From NCBI RefSeq assembly GCF_900624995.1, contig NZ_UYXQ01000024.1, positions 1 through 63,214 on the forward strand: DNA of 63,214 nt. Direction: 5' to 3'. The position numbers and the translations under genes are program-made. The DNA is from Pseudomonas antarctica (lineage in GTDB: Bacteria > Pseudomonadota > Gammaproteobacteria > Pseudomonadales > Pseudomonadaceae). This document shows positions 17,925-26,747 of this stretch, one piece after another. The notes beneath the pieces are model-generated. The model ran no database searches. It worked only from the letters and a program-made list of their open reading frames with translations, and had not been told where the DNA came from. Each line of letters opens with the position of its first letter. Positions within the stretch are counted from its first letter, which is position 1.

Positions 17925-17940
17925 TGGCGCAGCTCTTGCT
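17925..17940 (+). promoter_or_regulatory. Sigma-54 promoter of nasA
   Basis: TGGCGCAGCTCTTGCT matches the -24/-12 consensus with GG at 17926-17927 and GC at 17938-17939. It starts three bases after the nasT stop codon. The predicted start near 17951 is four bases before the first ANTAR hairpin. Confidence 0.78.
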
Positions 17941-17954
17941 AAGCAATCATCACA

Positions 17955-17995
17955 GGTAACCAACGGCGGTTGCCCCTTCTACGACAAAGACGTCG
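17955..17995 (+). promoter_or_regulatory. ANTAR-type RNA hairpin pair in the nasA leader
   Basis: Hairpin 1: GGTAACC/GGTTGCC (17955-17974, one G-U pair) with hexaloop AACGGC. Hairpin 2: CGAC/GTCG (17982-17995) with hexaloop AAAGAC. Both loops have A1 and G4 and are 7 nt apart. Hairpin 2 uses bases 17992-17995 that also belong to the left arm of the terminator, the classic mutually exclusive layout for NasT antitermination. Confidence 0.82.
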
Positions 17996-18036
17996 CCCAC
18001 CCGGTTTGCACCCGCAAACCGGGTGGCGACGTTTTT
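17990..18036 (+). terminator. Leader terminator (attenuator) of nasA
   Basis: Left arm 17990-18009 and right arm 18013-18031 pair almost perfectly (one bulged C), followed by TTTTTT. It stands about 100 bp before the nasA ATG and is a very strong terminator in the middle of an expressed leader. Confidence 0.92.
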
Positions 18037-18132
18037 TCGTTTTGGCCCCTGAGCAGGGGCCGATGGGGCTGCCCTCACCGGCGGTTCCATCACCAGGCCT
18101 TCTTTTAAGACTCCCAACCGTTGAGGTGCGTG

Positions 18133-19344
18133 ATGAAATCAAGCTTCTGGAAATCCGGGCACACCCCGACCCTGTTTGCCGCGTTCCTGTATTTCGACCT
18201 GAGCTTCATGGTTTGGTACCTGCTGGGCCCACTGGCGGTACAGATCGCCGCCGACCTGCACCTGACCACTCAACAACGCGGCCTGGTGGTGGCCACGCCA
18301 ATCCTGGCCGGCGCCGTGCTGCGCTTTCTAATGGGCATGCTGGCTGACAAACTGTCGCCCAAGACCGCCGGGCTGATTGGCCAGGTGATTGTGATCGCAG
18401 CGTTATTCGGCGCCTGGAAACTCGGCATCCACAGCTACGAGCAGGCCCTCCTGTTGGGCCTGTTCCTGGGCATGGCCGGTGCGTCTTTTGCGGTCGCGCT
18501 GCCGTTGGCATCCCAGTGGTATCCCGCTGAACACCAAGGCAAGGCCATGGGTATCGCCGGTGCCGGGAACTCCGGAACGGTGTTTGCCGCCTTGCTGGCA
18601 CCGGTACTGGCCGCCGCGTTTGGCTGGAGCAATGTGTTCGGCTTTGCGCTGATTCCATTGGTCATCACCTTGGTCGTTTTCGTCTGGCTGGCGCGCAATG
18701 CGCCTGAACGCCCGAAAGCCAAATCCATGGCCGACTACTTCAAAGCCCTGGGCGACCGCGACAGCTGGTGGTTCATGTTCTTCTACAGCGTGACCTTCGG
18801 CGGCTTTATCGGCCTGGCCAGCGCCCTGCCCGGCTATTTCAACGACCAATACGGCTTGAGCCCGGTAACCGCCGGCTACTACACCGCCGCCTGTGTGTTT
18901 AGCGGCAGCCTGATGCGCCCGTTGGGGGGCGCCCTGGCCGACCGTTTCGGCGGCATACGGACCCTGCTCGGCATGTACAGCGTGGCGGCAATCTGCATCG
19001 CGGCCGTGGGTTTCAACCTGCCAAGTTCCTATGCTGCCTTGGCACTTTTCGTTTGCACCATGCTCGGCCTCGGCGCCGGTAATGGCGCTGTGTTCCAACT
19101 GGTGCCCCAGCGCTTTCGCCGCGAGATAGGCGTGATGACCGGCCTGATCGGCATGGCCGGCGGCATCGGCGGCTTCGCCCTCGCGGCAGGCATGGGCGCG
19201 ATCAAACAAAGCACCGGCAGCTATCAGATGGCCCTATGGTTGTTCGCCAGCCTTGGTGTGCTGGCCTGGTTTGGCCTGCACGGCGTCAAGCGGCGCTGGA
19301 GAACCACCTGGGGTTCGGCCGCCGTGACCGCCGCACGCGTCTGA
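18133..19344 (+). CDS. nasA: Nitrate/nitrite MFS transporter (NarK/NasA family)
   Basis: A 403-residue, 12-helix major-facilitator protein. Nitrate-signature-like segments GMAGASFAVALPLASQWYP and GLGAGNGAVFQLVPQRF are visible, as are helix-2 and helix-8 Arg-containing segments. It imports nitrate for the assimilatory reductase encoded downstream. Start at the ATG at 18133 after GAGGTG. Its TGA overlaps the ATG of the next gene (TGATG), so transporter and kinase/phosphatase are translationally coupled. Expression should need both sigma-54 activation and NasT antitermination. Confidence 0.93.
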   Translation: MKSSFWKSGHTPTLFAAFLYFDLSFMVWYLLGPLAVQIAADLHLTTQQRGLVVATPILAGAVLRFLMGMLADKLSPKTAGLIGQVIVIAALFGAWKLGIHSYEQALLLGLFLGMAGASFAVALPLASQWYPAEHQGKAMGIAGAGNSGTVFAALLAPVLAAAFGWSNVFGFALIPLVITLVVFVWLARNAPERPKAKSMADYFKALGDRDSWWFMFFYSVTFGGFIGLASALPGYFNDQYGLSPVTAGYYTAACVFSGSLMRPLGGALADRFGGIRTLLGMYSVAAICIAAVGFNLPSSYAALALFVCTMLGLGAGNGAVFQLVPQRFRREIGVMTGLIGMAGGIGGFALAAGMGAIKQSTGSYQMALWLFASLGVLAWFGLHGVKRRWRTTWGSAAVTAARV

Positions 19345-21014
19345 TGAGCCTGCAACTGAGCGTCGCCCAGGCCAGTGCGATCGGCCCCCGGGGGCAAAAT
19401 CAGGATGCGCTGCGGGTGGTCACACCCGTGGCGGAGCTGGCGGCAAGCAAGGGTTATTTGTGCGCGATTGCCGACGGCGTCAGCCAATGCGCTGACGGTG
19501 GCCTGGCAGCCCGCTCGACATTGCAGGCGCTGGCCCTGGACTACTACGCCACGCCGCAGACCTGGGGCGTGGCCCAGGCATTGGAGCGTTTATTACTGGC
19601 GCAGAACCGCTGGCTGCAGGCCAACGGCGGTGGCCAGCCCTTGCTCACCACCCTCAGCGCTTTGGTGTTTCGCGGCCAACGTTTCACCCTGGCCCACGTC
19701 GGCGATTGCCGAGTGTATCGCTGGCTGAACGGCGAGCTGCAGCGCATCACTGAAGACCACGTGTGGGAGCAACCGGGCATGCAGCATGTGCTCAAGCGCG
19801 CCCTCGGCCTGGATCAACATTTGGTGCTGGATTTTCTCGACGGTGAACTGCGCGAGGGCGAGTGCTTCCTGCTGCTCAGCGATGGCGTATGGGCCACCTT
19901 GGGTGATCACAGCATCAGCGCGATCCTGCGCGAGCAACCCGACCTTGATGTGGCGGTCAACACGCTGGTCAATGCTGCCCACCTGGCTGCCAGCCAGGAC
20001 AACGCCAGCGCGCTGCTGGTGCGTATCGACCGACTCGGCGCCGCCACCCTTGGCGATGCGCTGGTGCAGTTGCAGCAATGGCCGCTGCCACCGCCGCTGA
20101 AAGCCGGGCAACGCTTTGAAGGCTGGCAGGTGGAAAGCCTGCTGGCACACAGTCGACAGTCGTTGCTGTACCGCGTGCGCGATGCCCAGCAGCAACCCTG
20201 GCTGCTGAAAACCCTGCCGCTCAACCACGACGATGACAGCGATGCCGGCCAAGCCTTGCTCTCGGAAGAATGGTTTCTGCGCCGGGTTGCCGGGCGGGCG
20301 TTTCCTGAAGTCCATGCCGCCAGTGGGCGTCAGCATTTGTACTACGTGATGCGTGAATATCCGGGGCAAACCCTTGCGCAGCGGGTCCTGCAACAAGGCC
20401 CACTGCCGCTGGCGCAATGGCAGTCCATCGCTGAGCGCCTGCTACGCGCTATCGGCATGCTGCATCGACGGCAGATCCTGCACCGCGATATCAAACCGGA
20501 AAACCTGCTGCTGGGCGACGATGGCGAACTGCGCGTGCTGGATTTCGGCCTGGCCTACTGCCCGGGGCTTTCCGAAGACCGTGCGCATTTACTGCCCGGC
20601 ACCCCGAGTTTTATTGCGCCGGAGGCGTTTGGCGGTGAGCGTCCTGCGCCGCAACAGGATTTGTACAGCGTCGGCGTCACGCTCTATTACCTGCTGACCG
20701 GGCATTACCCCTACGGCGAAATCGAAGCCTTCCAACGGCCGCGTTTCGCCCACCCCGTCAGCGCCAGCCGTTACCGCCCCGACCTGCCGGATTGGTTACC
20801 GCTCAGCCTGGAGCGTGCCGTGGCGGCGCAGCCCGCACAACGCTATGAAACTGCCGAAGAGTGGCTGCTGGTGCTGGAGCAGGCCGACCGCCGCGAACTG
20901 AGCGTGCGGCCGCGACCGTTGCTGGAGCGCGAACCGCTGAAGGTCTGGCAAACCCTGGCAGCGGTCTCGCTGTTGATCAATCTGGTGCTGCTGTTCTGGT
21001 TTCTGCACCACTAG
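19344..21014 (+). CDS. Bifunctional PP2C phosphatase / Ser-Thr kinase, membrane anchored
   Basis: A 556-residue fusion. The N-terminal PP2C domain (about 1-235) shows the metal-binding Asp motifs GQNQDALR, AIADGVSQ and VGDCRVYRW. A Hanks-type kinase domain follows (about 255-515) with catalytic HRDIKPENLL at 380-389 and DFG at 400-402. A single C-terminal TM helix (about 534-554) anchors it with both catalytic domains in the cytoplasm. The same fusion lies between nasA and nirB in P. aeruginosa. Its substrate is unknown; coupling to nasA suggests control of nitrate uptake or assimilation enzymes. Confidence 0.92.
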   Translation: MSLQLSVAQASAIGPRGQNQDALRVVTPVAELAASKGYLCAIADGVSQCADGGLAARSTLQALALDYYATPQTWGVAQALERLLLAQNRWLQANGGGQPLLTTLSALVFRGQRFTLAHVGDCRVYRWLNGELQRITEDHVWEQPGMQHVLKRALGLDQHLVLDFLDGELREGECFLLLSDGVWATLGDHSISAILREQPDLDVAVNTLVNAAHLAASQDNASALLVRIDRLGAATLGDALVQLQQWPLPPPLKAGQRFEGWQVESLLAHSRQSLLYRVRDAQQQPWLLKTLPLNHDDDSDAGQALLSEEWFLRRVAGRAFPEVHAASGRQHLYYVMREYPGQTLAQRVLQQGPLPLAQWQSIAERLLRAIGMLHRRQILHRDIKPENLLLGDDGELRVLDFGLAYCPGLSEDRAHLLPGTPSFIAPEAFGGERPAPQQDLYSVGVTLYYLLTGHYPYGEIEAFQRPRFAHPVSASRYRPDLPDWLPLSLERAVAAQPAQRYETAEEWLLVLEQADRRELSVRPRPLLEREPLKVWQTLAAVSLLINLVLLFWFLHH

Positions 21015-21072
21015 AGGGCGACTTCCCACACGATTTGGATGCCAACCCCACTAAACCCGGCGCCTGGCTACT

Positions 21073-21088
21073 TGGCACAGCCACTGCA
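21073..21088 (+). promoter_or_regulatory. Sigma-54 promoter of nirBD-nasC-cobA
   Basis: TGGCACAGCCACTGCA matches the -24/-12 consensus (one substitution in the -12 TTGCW), with GG at 21074-21075 and GC at 21086-21087. Start predicted near 21099, about 18 nt before the first leader hairpin. Confidence 0.72.
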
Positions 21089-21116
21089 TTACTTTCATCA
21101 ACACCCCACATATAGC

Positions 21117-21178
21117 CGCCCCTTCAACGTCGAAGGGGCGAGCTTCCCGAGAGAACGGGACCAGGACAAAGGCGTCCT
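21117..21178 (+). promoter_or_regulatory. ANTAR-type leader of nirB with three hexaloop hairpins
   Basis: Hairpin 1: CGCCCCTTC/GAAGGGGCG (21117-21140) with hexaloop AACGUC. Extra hairpin: TCCCG/CGGGA (21145-21160) with hexaloop AGAGAA. Last hairpin: AGGAC/GTCCT (21163-21178) with hexaloop AAAGGC. All three loops have A1 and G4. The first and last correspond in loop sequence to the pair in the nasST and nasA leaders; the last overlaps the terminator's left arm. Confidence 0.82.
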
Positions 21179-21209
21179 CGCTAGATCACTAGCGGGGACG
21201 CCTTTTTTT
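21168..21209 (+). terminator. Leader terminator (attenuator) of nirB
   Basis: AAAGGCGTCCTCGCTAG (21168-21184) pairs with CTAGCGGGGACGCCTTT (21189-21205, one G-U) around ATCA, and a run of seven T begins within the right arm. It lies 40 bp before the nirB ATG. Confidence 0.92.
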
Positions 21210-21247
21210 GTTTGCGCGTGATTGGTCGAGCCATTGCGGAGAACGAC

Positions 21248-23716
21248 ATGAAAAAACTCAAACTGGTGATGATCGGCAACGGCATGGCCGGGGTTCGCAC
21301 CCTTGAAGAATTGCTCAAGCTGAGCAGCGACCTGTACGACATCACCGTGTTCGGTGCCGAACCGCACACCAACTACAACCGCATCCTGCTGTCGCCGGTG
21401 CTGGCCGGTGAGCAGACCTTCGAAGAGATCGTACTCAACGATCTTGACTGGTACCTGGATAACCACATCAAGCTGTTGCTCAACCGCAAAGTGGTGCAGA
21501 TCGACCGCGTCAAACGCATCGTCATTGCCGAAGACGGCACCGAGGCCGAATACGATCGACTGCTGATCGCCACCGGCTCGACGCCATTTATCCTGCCGAT
21601 CCCCGGCAACACGCTGCAGGGCGTGATCGGCTACCGCGACATCGCCGACACCCAGGCCATGATCGACACCGCCAAGACCCACACGCACGCGGTGGTCATC
21701 GGTGGCGGCCTGCTCGGCCTGGAAGCCGCGAACGGCCTGATGTTGCGCGGCATGCACGTGACCGTGGTGCATATTGGCGAATGGCTGCTGGAGCGCCAAC
21801 TGGACAAAACCAGCGGCCAGTTGCTGCAAACCGAGCTGCAAAGCCGTGGCCTGGTGTTTCGCCTGTGCGAACAGACCCAGGCCCTGCATGATGCCGGCAA
21901 TGGCCGCGTCGGCTCGGTGCAATTTAAGAACGGCGACATCATCCCGGCGGATTTGGTGGTAATGGCTGCCGGCATTCGCCCTAACACCGAACTCGCGGAA
22001 AAATCCGGCATCCCGTGCAACCGTGGGATTCTGGTCAACGACACCCTGCAAACCTACGATCCGCGCATTTATGCCATCGGCGAATGTGCCAGCCATCGTG
22101 GCATTGCTTATGGCTTGGTCGCGCCGCTGTTCGAACAGGCCAAAGTCTGCGCCAACCACCTGGCCCAGCTGGGTTTTGCCACCTACAAAGGCTCGGTCAC
22201 TTCGACCAAGCTGAAGGTGACCGGTATCGACCTGTTCTCTGCCGGCGACTTCATGGGCGGCGAAGGTACCGAGACCATCACCCTCTCCGACCCGATTGGC
22301 GGCGTGTACAAAAAACTGGTGATCAAGGACGACATCCTGGTCGGCGCCTGCCTGTACGGCGACACCGCAGACGGCGGTTGGTACTTGCGCCAGATCCGTG
22401 AGAACCACGCGATTGGTGAGATCCGCGATCACTTGATGTTCGGCGGCTCTTCTCTAATGGAGCATGCGTTAGGCGACGTAGGCCATCAGGGCCAAGACAA
22501 GGCCATGAGCATGGCCGACAACGCCGAAGTCTGCGGTTGCAACGGCGTGTGCAAAGGCACCCTCGTCAAGGCGATCCAGGAACACGGGCTGTTCAGCGTT
22601 GACGAGGTGAAGAAGCACACCAAGGCCGCCAGCTCCTGCGGCTCTTGCGCCGGGCTGGTGGAACAGATCCTGATCAACACCGTGGGCGGTGCCGCCGACG
22701 TCAAACCGAAGAGCGAAAAGGCTATCTGCGGTTGCAGCGACTTCAACCACGGGCAAATCCGCCAAGCCATCCGCGAGCAGCATTTGCTGACCATCGCCGG
22801 CACCATGAGTTACCTGAACTGGCGCACGCCCAACGGCTGCGCCACCTGCCGCCCAGCCCTTAACTATTACCTGATCTCCACGTGGCCTGGCGAAGCCAAG
22901 GACGACCCGCAATCACGCCTGATTAATGAACGCGCCCACGCCAATATTCAAAAAGACGGCACCTACTCTGTAATCCCGCGGATGTGGGGCGGTGTGACCA
23001 ATCCATCGGAACTGCGACGCATCGCCGACGTGGCTGACAAGTACAACGTGCCGATGGTTAAAGTGACCGGCGGCCAGCGCATCGACCTGCTGGGTATCAA
23101 GAAGCAGGATTTGCCGGGCGTGTGGAAAGACCTCGACATGCCTTCCGGCCACGCCTACGGCAAATCCATCCGCACCGTGAAGACCTGCGTCGGCAGCGAG
23201 TTCTGCCGCTTCGGCACACAGAATTCGACGCAGTTGGGCATCGAACTGGAGCATGACCTGTTCAATATGTGGTCGCCACACAAGGTCAAGCTGGCGGTGT
23301 CCGGTTGCCCACGCAACTGCTCGGAAGCGGGCATCAAAGACGTGGGAATCATCGGCGTGGATTCCGGCTGGGAGATGTACATCGGCGGCAACGGCGGGAT
23401 CAAAACTGAAGTCGCGGTGTTCTTCGTCAAGCTCAAAACTGCCGAAGAAGTGCGCGAATACAACGGCGCCTTCCTACAGCTGTACCGCGAAGAGGCCTTC
23501 TACCTTGAACGCACCGTGCACTACCTGCAGCGGGTGGGCATGGCGCACATCAAGAAGGCCGTCTTGGAAGACCCGGCTCGACGCCAGGCTCTTAACGAGC
23601 GCCTGCAATTCTCACTGTCATTCGAACAAGACCCTTGGAAGGAGCGCCTGGAGCAGCCGTTGCTGAAAAAGGAATTCGAGGTCATCCCCGTCAAACAGCT
23701 GGAGGTGCCGGTATGA
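21248..23716 (+). CDS. nirB: Assimilatory nitrite reductase [NAD(P)H], large subunit
   Basis: An 822-residue FAD/[4Fe-4S]/siroheme enzyme reducing nitrite to ammonium. Order: FAD/NAD(P)H-binding oxidoreductase domain (about 1-300), two BFD-like [2Fe-2S] segments (CGCNGVCKG ... CGSCAGL; CGCSDFNHG ... CATC), then the ferredoxin-like and siroheme/[4Fe-4S] domains. The cluster cysteines C647, C653, C687 and C691 fit the Cx5C...Cx3C signature exactly. Start at the ATG at 21248. The stop overlaps nirD (GTATGA). Confidence 0.96.
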   Translation: MKKLKLVMIGNGMAGVRTLEELLKLSSDLYDITVFGAEPHTNYNRILLSPVLAGEQTFEEIVLNDLDWYLDNHIKLLLNRKVVQIDRVKRIVIAEDGTEAEYDRLLIATGSTPFILPIPGNTLQGVIGYRDIADTQAMIDTAKTHTHAVVIGGGLLGLEAANGLMLRGMHVTVVHIGEWLLERQLDKTSGQLLQTELQSRGLVFRLCEQTQALHDAGNGRVGSVQFKNGDIIPADLVVMAAGIRPNTELAEKSGIPCNRGILVNDTLQTYDPRIYAIGECASHRGIAYGLVAPLFEQAKVCANHLAQLGFATYKGSVTSTKLKVTGIDLFSAGDFMGGEGTETITLSDPIGGVYKKLVIKDDILVGACLYGDTADGGWYLRQIRENHAIGEIRDHLMFGGSSLMEHALGDVGHQGQDKAMSMADNAEVCGCNGVCKGTLVKAIQEHGLFSVDEVKKHTKAASSCGSCAGLVEQILINTVGGAADVKPKSEKAICGCSDFNHGQIRQAIREQHLLTIAGTMSYLNWRTPNGCATCRPALNYYLISTWPGEAKDDPQSRLINERAHANIQKDGTYSVIPRMWGGVTNPSELRRIADVADKYNVPMVKVTGGQRIDLLGIKKQDLPGVWKDLDMPSGHAYGKSIRTVKTCVGSEFCRFGTQNSTQLGIELEHDLFNMWSPHKVKLAVSGCPRNCSEAGIKDVGIIGVDSGWEMYIGGNGGIKTEVAVFFVKLKTAEEVREYNGAFLQLYREEAFYLERTVHYLQRVGMAHIKKAVLEDPARRQALNERLQFSLSFEQDPWKERLEQPLLKKEFEVIPVKQLEVPV

Positions 23717-24030
23717 ACTGGTTGGATATCTGCGCCCTCGAAGAAATTAACACCCTGGGCTCGCGCATCATCCATGGGCCCAAAGGTCATATCGCGATTT
23801 TTCGTACCAGTGACGACGAAGTGTTCGCCCTCGATGACCGCTGCCCGCACAAGGGCGGCCCACTGTCCCAAGGCTTGATCTACGGCAAGCGCGTGGCCTG
23901 CCCGCTGCACAACTGGCAGATCGATTTGGCCTCCGGCGAAGCCCAGGCGCCGGACATCGGCTGCGCCCATCATCACCCGGCCCGCGTGGAAAACGGCCGG
24001 GTCATGCTCGCCCTGCGGGACGCCGGTTGA
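23713..24030 (+). CDS. nirD: Assimilatory nitrite reductase, small subunit (Rieske)
   Basis: A 105-residue Rieske-type [2Fe-2S] protein paired with NirB. Ligands are visible in CPHKGG (CxH) and CPLHNW (CxxH). It overlaps nirB by four bases at its start, and its stop overlaps the nasC ATG (TGATG), so the operon is tightly coupled. Confidence 0.94.
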   Translation: MNWLDICALEEINTLGSRIIHGPKGHIAIFRTSDDEVFALDDRCPHKGGPLSQGLIYGKRVACPLHNWQIDLASGEAQAPDIGCAHHHPARVENGRVMLALRDAG

Positions 24031-26738
24031 TGAACCGCCAGACCACCGCGTCCACCTGCTGTTATTGCGGAGTGGGTTGCGGCGTGCTGATCGAGCATGA
24101 CGGCACGCAGATCCTGGGGGTGCAAGGCGACCCAAGCCACCCGGCAAACTTCGGCAAGTTGTGCAGCAAGGGCGCCAGCCTGCACCTGACCGGCGACTTG
24201 AGCGCCCGCGCCTTGTACCCGGAACTGCGCCTGGGCAAAGGCTTGGCGCGCGCGCGCACCGACTGGGACACCGCCCTGGAGCACGCGGCCAATGTATTCG
24301 CCGACACCATCGCCGAGCACGGGCCGGACAGCGTGGCGTTCTACATCTCCGGGCAATTGCTGACCGAGGACTATTACAGCTTCAACAAGCTGGCCCGTGC
24401 ATTGGTCGGCACCAATAACATCGATAGCAACTCACGGCTGTGCATGTCTTCGGCGGTGGTCGGCTACAAGCGCAGCCTGGGTGCCGACGCGCCGCCGTGC
24501 AGTTATGAAGACCTGGAAGCCAGCGACTGCGTGATGATCGTCGGCAGCAATATGGCCTACGCCCACCCGGTATTGTTCCGACGCTTGGAGGAAGCCAAAG
24601 CCCGGCACCCACAGATGAAAGTGCTGGTGATCGACCCGCGGCGCACCGATACCTGCGACTTGGCTGACCTGCACCTGGCCATCCTGCCGGGGACGGATGT
24701 GGCTTTGTTTCATGGGATTTTGCATCTGTTGCTATGGGAAGACTGGATCGACCGTGACTTTATCCAGGCGCACACCGATGGGTTAGTCGAGTTGAAACGG
24801 CTGGTGCACGACTACACACCGCAGATGGTCACCCAGCTGTGCGGGATCAGCGTTGAGCAACTGCGCCTGTGCGCGGCATGGGTCGGCACCTCGGCGAGCT
24901 TTTTATCGCTATGGTGCATGGGGCTTAACCAGTCCACCGCAGGCAGCGCAAAGAACAGCGCCTTGATTAACCTGCACCTGGCCACCGGCACCATTGGCCG
25001 CCCCGGGTGTGGACCGTTTTCGCTGACCGGCCAGCCGAATGCCATGGGTGGCCGCGAGACCGGCAGCCTGTCGAATTTGCTGCCAGGCCATCGCGAGGCT
25101 GCCAACCCTGAACATCGGGCCGAAGTGGCGGCGTATTGGGGGGTTGAGCAACTGCCAGCCAGCACTGGGCTGACAGCCATCGAACTGTTTGAACAGGTGC
25201 AGGCCGGCAGGATCAAGGCCTTGTGGATCGCCTGCACCAACCCCGCCCAATCCCTGCCCGACCAGAACAGCGTGCGCCAGGCCTTGGAGACATGCCCGTT
25301 CGTGGTGTTACAGGAGGCTTTTCGCACAACCGAGACAGCTCGTTTCGCGGATCTGTTGCTGCCAGCGGCCAGTTGGGGCGAGAAAGAAGGCACGGTGACT
25401 AATTCTGAACGGCGCATTTCCCACGTCCGACAAGCCATCGCCCCACCCGGAGAAGCGCGCCCGGACTGGGCGATCACGGTGGATTTTGCTCAGCGCCTGG
25501 AGCAACGTCTTTGTCCCGGAAAACCGAGTCTTTTTGCCTTTAAGCAACCCTCGCAGATCTTTGAAGAGTACAAGGTGCTGACCCGCAACCGCGACCTTGA
25601 CCTGTCCGGCATCAGCCACGCCTTGCTCGACCAGATCGGACCGCAGCAATGGCCGTTTCCCGAAAGCGCACATTCTGGCACTCCGCGTCTGTACACCGAT
25701 GGGGTGTTCCCAACCGAGAGCGGCCGCGCGCAGTTTATCGCCGACCCCTACCGCGCCGCCAAGGAGCAGCGTGACGCACGCTTCCCGCTGACCCTGATCA
25801 CCGGGCGCCTGCGCGATCAATGGCACGGCATGAGCCGCACAGGTACTGCAGCGCAGTTATTTGGCCACGTGAGCGAGGCGTTGTTGAGCCTGCATCCGGA
25901 TGAATTGCGCCGCCATCGCTTCAAAGAAGGTGATCTGGTCAACCTGAAAAGCCGTCGCGGCAGCGTGATCGTCGCTGTTAACAGTGATGACAGCGTACGC
26001 CCGGGCCAGGCGTTTCTGCCGATGCATTGGGGCGATCGCTTTCTCAAGGGCGGCGTAAATACCCTGACCCAGCCGGCGTTCGACCCTTTGTCGAAACAGC
26101 CGGAACTCAAACACAGCGGCGTACGCCTGGAAGCGGTGCAATTGCCGTGGCAATTGTTTGCGTTGATCGAGGGCGATGTGCAGCAACACATTGAAGCCCT
26201 GCGCCCACTGTGTGAGGGCTTTGCCTACGTCAGCCTGAGCCTGGCTGGGCGCGAACGTCCAGCGCTGCTGGTTCGCGCCGCACATACCGAGGCGCCGGGT
26301 CTGCAACTGCTGACTCGCATCGACGAACTGCTGGGCCTCAACGACGGCCCTGTCATGGCGTATGACGACCCGCGCCGCTCGATTGGCAAGCGCGTGAAAA
26401 TCGAAAAAGGCCGGATTACCGCGCTACGCCTGGCTGGCGAAACCCTGGCCCGACATTGGCTGCAAAGCCTGTGGCTGGAAGGTCGTACCGACGATCAGTT
26501 GCGGCGTTGGTTATTGGCGCCACTCAGTGCGCCACCGGGCGGTGCGCCCGCCGGCGGCAAGACCCTGTGCAACTGCAAAAACGTCAGCGAGAACGCGGTG
26601 TGCGCCGGCATAGCCCGTGGCCTGGACCTCAATGAGCTCAAGCAAGAACTGGGCTGCGGCACTCAATGCGGCTCCTGTGTACCGGAAATCAAACGTCTTT
26701 TGGCCAGCCGTCCGCAGCCAATTGCAATCAATGTGTGA
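24030..26738 (+). CDS. nasC: Assimilatory nitrate reductase, molybdopterin catalytic subunit
   Basis: A 902-residue molybdenum bis-MGD enzyme reducing nitrate to nitrite in the cytoplasm. The N-terminal [4Fe-4S] ligands are CCYCGVGCGV and the later CSKGASL. The central molybdopterin oxidoreductase region and the dinucleotide-binding domain (ITGRLRDQWHGMSRTG) follow. A C-terminal BFD-like [2Fe-2S] domain (CNCKNVSE ... CGTQCGSCVPE) would accept electrons, as in the Klebsiella-type NasA. The symbol follows Pseudomonas usage, where nasA is the transporter. Start at ATG 24030. Confidence 0.95.
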   Translation: MNRQTTASTCCYCGVGCGVLIEHDGTQILGVQGDPSHPANFGKLCSKGASLHLTGDLSARALYPELRLGKGLARARTDWDTALEHAANVFADTIAEHGPDSVAFYISGQLLTEDYYSFNKLARALVGTNNIDSNSRLCMSSAVVGYKRSLGADAPPCSYEDLEASDCVMIVGSNMAYAHPVLFRRLEEAKARHPQMKVLVIDPRRTDTCDLADLHLAILPGTDVALFHGILHLLLWEDWIDRDFIQAHTDGLVELKRLVHDYTPQMVTQLCGISVEQLRLCAAWVGTSASFLSLWCMGLNQSTAGSAKNSALINLHLATGTIGRPGCGPFSLTGQPNAMGGRETGSLSNLLPGHREAANPEHRAEVAAYWGVEQLPASTGLTAIELFEQVQAGRIKALWIACTNPAQSLPDQNSVRQALETCPFVVLQEAFRTTETARFADLLLPAASWGEKEGTVTNSERRISHVRQAIAPPGEARPDWAITVDFAQRLEQRLCPGKPSLFAFKQPSQIFEEYKVLTRNRDLDLSGISHALLDQIGPQQWPFPESAHSGTPRLYTDGVFPTESGRAQFIADPYRAAKEQRDARFPLTLITGRLRDQWHGMSRTGTAAQLFGHVSEALLSLHPDELRRHRFKEGDLVNLKSRRGSVIVAVNSDDSVRPGQAFLPMHWGDRFLKGGVNTLTQPAFDPLSKQPELKHSGVRLEAVQLPWQLFALIEGDVQQHIEALRPLCEGFAYVSLSLAGRERPALLVRAAHTEAPGLQLLTRIDELLGLNDGPVMAYDDPRRSIGKRVKIEKGRITALRLAGETLARHWLQSLWLEGRTDDQLRRWLLAPLSAPPGGAPAGGKTLCNCKNVSENAVCAGIARGLDLNELKQELGCGTQCGSCVPEIKRLLASRPQPIAINV

Positions 26739-26747
26739 GGGAAAAAC

